Shown here: positions 1 through 4,847 of the stretch, in pieces | How the letters are laid out: every line of letters starts with the position of its first letter | Numbering within the stretch: the stretch's first letter is position 1 | NCBI GenBank assembly: GCA_002315455.1 | Contig: DCGG01000007.1 | Location: 1,604-9,626 of the forward strand | Length of the DNA: 8,023 bases | Source of the DNA: Lentisphaeria bacterium UBA1784 | GTDB lineage: Bacteria > Verrucomicrobiota > Lentisphaeria > Victivallales > Victivallaceae | Reading direction: 5' to 3' | The notes under the pieces: generated by a model | Databases searched by the model: none | What the model was told of the DNA's origin: nothing | The model's input: only the letters and a program-made list of their open reading frames with translations | Position numbers and translations under genes: made by a program

Positions 1-270
1 CCGGCAAACCGGGCGGATTTCCGGGAAGTGATCCGTTCCGGAGCCATCAGGTCCGCCGGATTGGCGGGAGCCATCGCCTCCGCCACGTACGTGCTGGTCC
101 TGCTCTCCATGAACTACGTCACGAACGTGACCTACGTCTCGGTGTTCCGCCAGTTGGGATTGCCCATCGGGATGCTGATGGGCGTGGTGCTTCTGAAGGA
201 GAAGTGTCCGCCGGTGAAGTGGGTCGGCGTGGTCCTGATCCTCACCGGACTGACCGTCGCCATCCTGTAA
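1..270 (+). CDS. EamA/DMT-family transporter, C-terminal fragment
   Basis: This reading frame is open from the first base of the window and ends at TAA 268-270, so only the last 89 residues are present and the true start lies upstream. The fragment has three hydrophobic stretches: roughly residues 19-48 (GAIASATYVLVLLSMNYVTN and following), 52-66 (LGLPIGMLMGVVLLK) and 73-89 (WVGVVLILTGLTVAIL). They are joined by a short basic/acidic loop with KEK, followed by PPVKW. A hydrophobic helix, an acidic loop residue, then a Gly-rich last helix that ends the protein is the usual C-terminus of drug/metabolite (EamA) permeases, inner-membrane carriers of small metabolites. The substrate cannot be told. 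It converges on thiE with 10 bases between the stops. A different multipass membrane family is possible, because only the tail is seen. Confidence 0.72.
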   Translation, partial: PANRADFREVIRSGAIRSAGLAGAIASATYVLVLLSMNYVTNVTYVSVFRQLGLPIGMLMGVVLLKEKCPPVKWVGVVLILTGLTVAIL

Positions 271-276
271 GGGGAA

Positions 277-295
277 AAGGTCAGGAAAAGACCTT
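277..295. terminator. Possible bidirectional terminator hairpin between converging genes
   Basis: AAGGTC at 277-282 pairs with GACCTT at 290-295 around a 7-base loop. Flanking GG/CC pairs can extend the stem if two adenines are bulged. The hairpin overlaps the stop codon of thiE and lies just after the transporter stop, where a shared terminator is expected. Read on the minus strand it runs into CCTTTTCCCC, a poor U-tract; on the plus strand no T-run follows. It is therefore a candidate only. Confidence 0.35.
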
Positions 296-913
296 CCGGC
301 AAAGCGCAAGCAGACGGCCGGAGGCACGCTGGACGTCCGGCGCCGCGAAGATCGCGGAAACAATGGCCGCACCGCAGGCACCGCTTCCGGAAAAAAGCGG
401 AAGGCGTTCCTCGTTGATCCCGCCGATGACGACGACCGGAATCTTCACTGCGGAAGTGATGGCTTTCAGCGTCTCCATGGGAACCACCTCCGCATCCCCC
501 TTGGTGGCGGTGGGAAACATGGCTCCCACGCCGAGGTAATCCGCACCGTTCCGTTCCGCCGTAAGCGCCTGTTCCACGGTCTGCGCGGAGACTCCGATGA
601 TCTTCTCCGGCCCGAGGATCTGACGGGCGCGGGTCAACTCCATGTCGCACTGACCGATGTGGACGCCATCCGCATCGCAGGCGCGGGCGATCTCCACGTC
701 GTCGTTGATGACGAAGGGAACGCGCCGGAGAGCGCAGAGAGTTTTCAGTTCCCGGGCTTCGGCGAGGAAGGTATCGTGGTTCTGATGTTTCTCCCGCAGC
801 TGCAGAAAGGTGACGCCGCCCTCCAGCGCCTCCCCCGCCACGGAAACGAGGCTCCGCCCCTGAAGCCAGGAGCGGTCGGTCACGGCGTACAGCAGAAGAT
901 CAGCAGAGTTCAC
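281..913 (-). CDS. thiE: Thiamine-phosphate synthase ThiE
   Basis: Predicted 210-residue cytosolic TIM-barrel enzyme joining HMP pyrophosphate to hydroxyethylthiazole phosphate to give thiamine phosphate and pyrophosphate; the length is normal for ThiE. Family motifs appear in order: YAVTD (9-13), QLREK (37-41, substrate phosphate side), INDD (68-71), DGVHIGQCD (81-89, Mg2+/pyrophosphate site), GVSA (106-109), GVGAMFPTATK (127-137) and IGGIN (162-166), followed by the GACGAAIVSAI phosphate-binding segment. The frame is open further upstream, but the GTG at 911-913 is chosen because a perfect AAGGAGG lies seven bases before it (921-927) and the family motifs begin immediately after it. The first 14 bases overlap the end of thiM, so translation is probably coupled. 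It is the last gene of the minus-strand run. Confidence 0.95.
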   Translation of the reverse strand: MNSADLLLYAVTDRSWLQGRSLVSVAGEALEGGVTFLQLREKHQNHDTFLAEARELKTLCALRRVPFVINDDVEIARACDADGVHIGQCDMELTRARQILGPEKIIGVSAQTVEQALTAERNGADYLGVGAMFPTATKGDAEVVPMETLKAITSAVKIPVVVIGGINEERLPLFSGSGACGAAIVSAIFAAPDVQRASGRLLALCRKVFS

Positions 914-1739
914 AGCGGCTCCTCCTTGCCAGTTCTGCGCCGGAGAGTCCGCCCACGGCATCGAGGAAATAGGTATGGAAACATCCCATGCCGTCCGCGC
1001 CGGAGAGGCGGTCCTCTGCGATCTCACCCGCCACCCCGAAGGCGCAGACGGCGGCGGACGCGGCGGCGAAGCGGTCCGGTGAACTCCCGAGACAACCTGC
1101 GGTGACGGCGCTGAGCATGCAGCCGGAACCGGTAATCCGGGTCATCCGGGAGCGGCCGTTGAAGCCGAGGAGCGTCCGGGAGCCATCCGTCACCAGGTCC
1201 GTGGCGCCGGAAACGGAGAGGAGCGCTCCGCACTCCCGGGAAAATCCCTGAAGCAGAGGCAGAATATCCCCCCTGTTTTCCTCATTCAAAGCGTCTCCGG
1301 TAGCGGCATCCACGCCCCGGGTCCCAGCCTTTTCTCCGCAGAGGGCCATGATCTCGGAGTAGTTGCAGCGGATCGCCGCAATGGGAAATTCCTTCAGCAG
1401 GTGCCGAGCCGTCTCCGTCCGGAACCGGGTGGCACCGGCCCCCACGGGGTCCAGCAGAATGGGGATCCCCTTGCGGGCGGCGGCTTCAGCGGCAAGTCTC
1501 ATGGAGCGCACCGTTCTCTGGTCCAGCGTTCCGAGATTGAGGCAAAGGGCGTCCGCGAGGGAGGCCATTTCCTCGACCTCAAGTTCTTCATCGGACATCA
1601 CGGGAGCCGCGCCGCAGGCCAGCAGGACATTGGCACAGTCGGTCACCGTGACGTAGTTGGTGATGCAGTGGACCAGCGCATGGGCGGAACGAAGCCGTTC
1701 CCACGCCGCGGCCGGCGAAAAGGAAAGATCTGGTGTCAT
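900..1739 (-). CDS. thiM: Hydroxyethylthiazole kinase ThiM
   Basis: Predicted 279-residue cytosolic ribokinase-fold kinase phosphorylating 4-methyl-5-(2-hydroxyethyl)thiazole with ATP, a salvage step that feeds ThiE. Motifs in order: HCITNYVT (24-31, substrate side), GAAPVM (43-48), LNLGTL (67-72), DPVGAGAT (97-104), RCNYSEI (124-130), SGATDLVTDG (177-186) and ITGSGCMLSA (202-211), the last being the anion hole with the active-site Cys207. Most relatives have Gly where this protein has Cys125 (RGNxSEI), a small departure. The ATG at 1739 gives the family's normal length, but its ribosome site is weak (GAAAG about eight bases upstream), so reinitiation after the upstream gene, 39 bases away, is plausible. 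thiM and thiE in tandem support a salvage unit; thiD is not in the window, and no TPP riboswitch is visible before it. Confidence 0.96.
   Translation of the reverse strand: MTPDLSFSPAAAWERLRSAHALVHCITNYVTVTDCANVLLACGAAPVMSDEELEVEEMASLADALCLNLGTLDQRTVRSMRLAAEAAARKGIPILLDPVGAGATRFRTETARHLLKEFPIAAIRCNYSEIMALCGEKAGTRGVDAATGDALNEENRGDILPLLQGFSRECGALLSVSGATDLVTDGSRTLLGFNGRSRMTRITGSGCMLSAVTAGCLGSSPDRFAAASAAVCAFGVAGEIAEDRLSGADGMGCFHTYFLDAVGGLSGAELARRSRCELC
921..927 (-). promoter_or_regulatory. Ribosome binding site that fixes the thiE start
   Basis: AAGGAGG on the minus strand, seven bases before GTG 913-911. It lies inside the end of thiM. It decides between this start and an ATG at 1027 that would add 38 residues unlike ThiE. 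Confidence 0.85.
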
Positions 1740-1778
1740 AGCGGGACTTTCAGATGAACCGGGGGAACGCGGAGAGGT

Positions 1779-2456
1779 TCAGCGGCCGGAGAGTCCGGCG
1801 CTGATCAGCCCCGAAGCGTAGTCCGGAGAATAGACCAGCGTGAGGTTGCCGTTTTTGTCGAAGGAGAAGGCCTGGATCATGCGGTCCCAGTCCTCGCCGT
1901 TCTTGACCTTCCGCAAGTCGAACTCCCGGGTCCCGAAAAGGAAGGCGGGCAACGGAAGCATTCCGATCCTGAGCTTCTGCAACTGGATCGTGACCATGGG
2001 ACCCTCCTTCTTCAGCATGAAACGGCCGAAGAACCGGATCTCTCCGCCGAAAAGGAACCGGAGTTTCGTGTCGAGAGGAAACTGCAGTTCCACCGCATCT
2101 TCGACCTGCCGGAACCGCAGATAACGCACTGCCGGTCCGGGATATTTTCCGGCGAGGATCGCCACTTCGGAAGCCACGTCGCCGATCCGGAGCAGGGATT
2201 CGATCTGGTCCGGCGTCAACCGCAAAGTGGAACTTTTGAGGGGCGGATCGGCCCGCAGTTCCTTGTGGACCCGGTTGATCAGCATTCCCTGCAGCATGAC
2301 GTCCTCCAGCCGCAGCGTGCTCACCGGCATGGATTCGGGGCGGCTGAAGATCAGCACGCACAGCACAAAAAGGACGACCACGTCCGCAAGCAGAAACCAC
2401 TTGAGACGGGACTTCTTCTGTTTCGGAACGAATTCAGACTTGGCTTCAGCCCCCAT
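1779..2456 (-). CDS. Hypothetical single-pass membrane protein
   Basis: I do not recognise this 225-residue protein with confidence. It has a short N-terminus ending in a basic patch (KQKKSRLK, 12-19), then one hydrophobic helix at about 20-38 (WFLLADVVVLFVLCVLIF) without a signal-peptidase or lipobox motif. This predicts an inner-membrane anchor with the remaining ~185 residues outside the cytoplasm. The soluble part alternates hydrophobic and polar residues as beta-rich domains do, with LTPDQIESLL (80-89) and KLRIGMLPLP (161-170). The last segment faintly recalls lipid-interacting YpmS/AsmA-like proteins, but this is only an impression. It begins two bases after the tsaB stop (TGA-TC-ATG) with AAAGGA eight bases upstream, inside tsaB, so it is almost certainly cotranslated. 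An overlapping frame at 1750-2400 is arginine-rich and was discarded. Confidence 0.8.
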   Translation of the reverse strand: MGAEAKSEFVPKQKKSRLKWFLLADVVVLFVLCVLIFSRPESMPVSTLRLEDVMLQGMLINRVHKELRADPPLKSSTLRLTPDQIESLLRIGDVASEVAILAGKYPGPAVRYLRFRQVEDAVELQFPLDTKLRFLFGGEIRFFGRFMLKKEGPMVTIQLQKLRIGMLPLPAFLFGTREFDLRKVKNGEDWDRMIQAFSFDKNGNLTLVYSPDYASGLISAGLSGR

Positions 2457-2458
2457 GA

Positions 2459-3124
2459 TCAGATTCCTTTCGGTTCGGAGGTGACGGCAGGACGAATGTA
2501 GTCCAGATCCGTCAGTTTATTATCAAATGGCTGACTCTTCTGCAACGCCAGCACCTCGGGACAGGGCTCCTCCACCGGGACGAGGTCCAATCCGCCGGGA
2601 ACGATGCCGCGGATCGCCTCCCCTTCCTCCACGAAAAACGCCATGCGGTGGGCGGCTCCGGAAAGCCGTTCCGCCGCAAGTTCGGCATTCAGGATGAGGG
2701 GCTTCGTCACGGTGACGAATTCCCCCTTCTCCCGGCGGACTTCGCAGTAGATCACCTCATGATTGCGTCCGTCGTAGAGACAGCCGATCAGTTCCCCTTC
2801 GGCGGGGTCAAGTCGTGCCGCCAGCGCATAACTGCTGGGGACGCTCCGGGCGGAACGGTCAGGGTTGCGGAAAATCCAGCCGACCACGAGGGCAGCACCC
2901 ATGCGCAACGCCGTGAAACTCCCGGGTCCGGAACCGACGCTCCAAGCGGAGATATCCTCCAACTTCAGCCCCAGTTTCGCCAGAGAATCGGAGACGAACA
3001 CCGGCATTTTCGCGCCCTCCCGGCCCCGCATGGGAACCGTTCCGGAGAACAACACTTCGCCATCCTGCAGGACCGCAAGGGAGACCCGGTTGGCCGCAGG
3101 GTCCAGCGCCGCTGTATATTTCAT
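2459..3124 (-). CDS. tsaB: tRNA threonylcarbamoyladenosine biosynthesis protein TsaB
   Basis: Predicted 221-residue cytosolic TsaB (YeaZ) protein, an ASKHA-fold non-catalytic partner that dimerises with TsaD and works with TsaE to place threonylcarbamoyl on A37 of ANN-decoding tRNAs. The hallmark is GSGPGSFTALRMG at 64-76, corresponding to the family GPGSFTGLRIG. The N-terminus MKYTAALDPAANRVSLAV matches the opening strand pair (usually IDTS), and GCLYDGRNHEVIYCE at about 114-128 matches the xDARxxEVY strand of the family. Length is normal. The ATG at 3124 has AAAGG about 12 bases upstream, a slightly long spacing, but no better start fits the conserved N-terminus. TsaD, TsaE and TsaC are not in the window. 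It follows the decarboxylase after 71 bases and is tightly linked to the downstream membrane protein. Confidence 0.93.
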   Translation of the reverse strand: MKYTAALDPAANRVSLAVLQDGEVLFSGTVPMRGREGAKMPVFVSDSLAKLGLKLEDISAWSVGSGPGSFTALRMGAALVVGWIFRNPDRSARSVPSSYALAARLDPAEGELIGCLYDGRNHEVIYCEVRREKGEFVTVTKPLILNAELAAERLSGAAHRMAFFVEEGEAIRGIVPGGLDLVPVEEPCPEVLALQKSQPFDNKLTDLDYIRPAVTSEPKGI

Positions 3125-3157
3125 GATCGCATCTGACCTTTCATGCGGACGGGAGAC

Positions 3158-3182
3158 GGAGAGGTGTCTGAAGGACCTCCCC
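3158..3182 (-). other. Hairpin between the decarboxylase gene and tsaB
   Basis: On the minus strand GGGGAGGT (3182-3175) can pair over eight positions, one a G-U wobble, with ACCTCTCC (3165-3158) around a nine-base loop. No T-run follows, so it is not a typical intrinsic terminator. It could be an mRNA stability or processing element, a weak attenuator, or chance in GC-rich sequence. Confidence 0.35.
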
Positions 3183-3195
3183 TTGCTTCCGCCGC

Positions 3196-4404
3196 TTATT
3201 TTCCGCCCATGATCCGGTCGATCAAGGCGTCGTCGCTCTCTCTCGGCCGGAAATCGACCACTTCCCCGTCCGCGACCAGCACCTCGCCGGGCATGGAACG
3301 CATGTTATAGACCCCGCCCATGGAGTAGCAATAGGCTCCGGCATTGGCGATGGCGAGGATGTCGTACTCCCGGATCTCCGGCAACTCCCGCTGCTCCGCG
3401 AAGCGGTCCCCCGTCTCGCAGATGTTGCCGCAGACGTCATAGGTCTGCGGTTTTCCACCGGGATTGCTCAGGTTGGAGATCTCATGGTAAGCTCCGTAGA
3501 GCATGGGCCGGATCAGCTGGGGGAATCCGGAATCACATCCGGCGATCACCCGGCTCCGGTTGTGTTTGATGGTGTTGACTTCGGTGAGGAGCCACCCGGA
3601 TTCCGCCACCAGATACTTGCCGGGCTCGAAGCGCATCAGCAGATCCTTGCCGTACTCTTTGCAGAACGCGGTGAACTTCCGGCAGATCTCCTTGCCCATG
3701 GTGACGTAATCGATCCGGGCTTCATCTGGCCGGTAGGGCACCTTGAAGCCGCCGCCGAAGTCCAGAAACTCCAGTTCAGGGAAATTCTCCCGGGTGGCGA
3801 TTTTCATGAGGTTTTCCATGCTACGGAATACCGACTCCATGTGCTGAAGTCCGCTGCCGGTGTGCTCGTGGAGCCCCACGATATGGAGGTTCCCCCCGCG
3901 CACAATCCGGACCACCTCCGCCACGTCGTCCAGCAGGATGCCGAACTTGGTCAGGTCTCCGCCGGTCATGGTGGCGGCGCTGTCGCCGTCGCAGACGTCA
4001 GGGTTGAAACGCAAACAGAGGGTGGCTCCGGGATGCTGGACCGCCACCTTCTTCAGCCGGGAGAGAGACCCCAGATTCATCACTACGCCCGTCTTGAACA
4101 CCCGCTCGAATTCTGCGTCCGTCATGTTGTTGGCGGTGTAGATGATCCGGTCAGGGGGGAAGCCCAGCCGCAGAGCGTAGGCAACTTCCGCAGGACTGAC
4201 CGCATCGATCCCAGCTCCTTCGTCCCGGAGCAGAGCCAGGATCGCCGGGTTGTAGTTGGCCTTCAGCGCATAATGCACCCGAAGCCCGGGATAGGGGATG
4301 AACCGGAAAAGATCCCGGTAGCGGGCCCGGACCGTGTCACCGTCATAGACAAAAAGCGGAGTGCCGTAACGTTTGGCCAACTCCAGAAGCTGTGCATTGT
4401 TCAT
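3196..4404 (-). CDS. lysA: Diaminopimelate decarboxylase (PLP fold-III)
   Basis: Predicted 402-residue cytosolic PLP enzyme that decarboxylates meso-diaminopimelate to L-lysine. The fold-III alanine-racemase/ornithine-decarboxylase pattern is complete: HYALKAN (44-50) with PLP Lys48, HEHTGSG (179-185), GGGFKVPY (217-224, PLP phosphate loop), EPGKYLVAESG (260-270), FPQLIRPMLYGAYH (294-307), CGNICETGD (325-333) with partner-subunit Cys329, and NAGAY (354-358). The LIRPxLYxAYH and CGxxCExxD segments favour diaminopimelate over ornithine or carboxynorspermidine. The HEHTGSG loop and CGNICETGD instead of the common CGPxCESxD mark it as a divergent branch, so a related amino-acid decarboxylase is not excluded. 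No other lysine gene is nearby. The ATG at 4404 gives normal length; the only ribosome site, AAAGAG, lies within a small A/T inverted repeat. Confidence 0.86.
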   Translation of the reverse strand: MNNAQLLELAKRYGTPLFVYDGDTVRARYRDLFRFIPYPGLRVHYALKANYNPAILALLRDEGAGIDAVSPAEVAYALRLGFPPDRIIYTANNMTDAEFERVFKTGVVMNLGSLSRLKKVAVQHPGATLCLRFNPDVCDGDSAATMTGGDLTKFGILLDDVAEVVRIVRGGNLHIVGLHEHTGSGLQHMESVFRSMENLMKIATRENFPELEFLDFGGGFKVPYRPDEARIDYVTMGKEICRKFTAFCKEYGKDLLMRFEPGKYLVAESGWLLTEVNTIKHNRSRVIAGCDSGFPQLIRPMLYGAYHEISNLSNPGGKPQTYDVCGNICETGDRFAEQRELPEIREYDILAIANAGAYCYSMGGVYNMRSMPGEVLVADGEVVDFRPRESDDALIDRIMGGK

Positions 4405-4409
4405 AGTGG

Positions 4410-4424
4410 GAAAAACTCTTTTTC
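4410..4424. repeat. Short inverted repeat covering the lysA ribosome site
   Basis: GAAAAA-CTC-TTTTTC is a perfect six-base inverted repeat with a three-base loop. On the minus-strand message it contains the AAAGAG that would serve lysA, ending 5 bases before its ATG. A second inverted repeat, GGGAGA/TCTCCC, sits at 4436-4449 in the same 73-base gap. The A/T stem is weak, and a role in restraining translation is only a possibility. Confidence 0.3.
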
Positions 4425-4477
4425 GCCCGGGCCACGGGAGAGGTCTCCCTCCGCAGGCCTTCGGGGCACGGGGAGGA

Positions 4478-4834
4478 TCACTGTTGTTTCCAGCGGTTGA
4501 TCACCGCCAGAAGGACCAGCGGGTCCTGACCGACGTTTTCGATGGCATGTCCGGCTCCGCCGGTGAGAATGGTATCGCCGGAGAATACTTCGGAGATCGT
4601 GCCGTTGTCATCCACCTTGGCGTGGCCGGAGAGGACGTAGAAGATCTCCTCCTCGCCCTGATGCTCATGGAATCCGATGGAGCACCCCGGCAGCAGGGTC
4701 AACCGTCCGAACATCCGGGTATCGGCCTTCAGTTCGGAACCGCTCTCCCAAAGGTGTTCAATCTTCACTTCGCCCTTGCCGGAGCGCATCTCTCTGCGGA
4801 CTTCGGAACGGAATTCATCGTTGCGCCGGATCAT
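4478..4834 (-). CDS. Small single-domain cupin protein
   Basis: Predicted 118-residue soluble single cupin barrel. Counting from the ATG at 4834, motif 1 is GFHEHQGEEEIFYVLSG (54-70), giving His56, His58, Glu63 and Gly70 in the classic G-x5-HxH-x4-E-x6-G spacing. Motif 2 is GDTILTGGAGHAIEN (86-100), with His96 as fourth metal ligand; the usual Pro is absent and the motif is one residue short. It should bind a divalent metal. Such small cupins are isomerases, dioxygenases, sugar-binding or regulatory domains, and nothing here selects among them. A GTG at 4843 would add three residues, but AGAGGTGA at 4840-4847 is ideally placed for the ATG. That ribosome site includes the stop codon of the activator gene five bases away, so the two are probably translationally coupled. 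Confidence 0.88.
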   Translation of the reverse strand: MIRRNDEFRSEVRREMRSGKGEVKIEHLWESGSELKADTRMFGRLTLLPGCSIGFHEHQGEEEIFYVLSGHAKVDDNGTISEVFSGDTILTGGAGHAIENVGQDPLVLLAVINRWKQQ

Positions 4835-4839
4835 GACCG

Positions 4840-4847
4840 TCACCTCT
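4840..4847 (-). promoter_or_regulatory. Ribosome binding site of the cupin gene, overlapping the upstream stop
   Basis: AGAGGTGA on the minus strand contains the TGA stop of the activator gene (4842-4840) and stands five bases before ATG 4834-4832. GAGGTGA matches the complement of the 16S rRNA 3' end. This favours the ATG over the in-frame GTG at 4843, which lies within the site itself. Confidence 0.7.

Noticed and set aside
914..1027. Upstream extension of ThiE by 38 residues to an ATG at 1027
   Set aside because: The added residues are not ThiE-like and lie within thiM, while a perfect ribosome site precedes the GTG at 913.
1740..1778. Possible TPP riboswitch before thiM
   Set aside because: The gap is only 39 bases and lacks the conserved core sequences.
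1750..2400. A 216-codon minus-strand frame overlapping the hypothetical membrane protein
   Set aside because: Arginine- and proline-rich shadow composition with no hydrophobic or motif structure. The alternative frame has a clear membrane anchor, ribosome site and tight spacing to tsaB.
3196..4404. Carboxynorspermidine or ornithine decarboxylase identity
   Set aside because: The LIRPxLYxAYH and CGxxCExxD segments fit diaminopimelate decarboxylase better, though not with complete certainty.
3484..4500. A 338-codon open frame on the plus strand antisense to the decarboxylase
   Set aside because: No recognisable motif, and the opposite strand carries a complete PLP-enzyme motif set.
4835..4843. 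GTG at 4843 as the cupin start
   Set aside because: It lies inside the Shine-Dalgarno sequence that ideally serves the ATG at 4834; the difference is only three residues.
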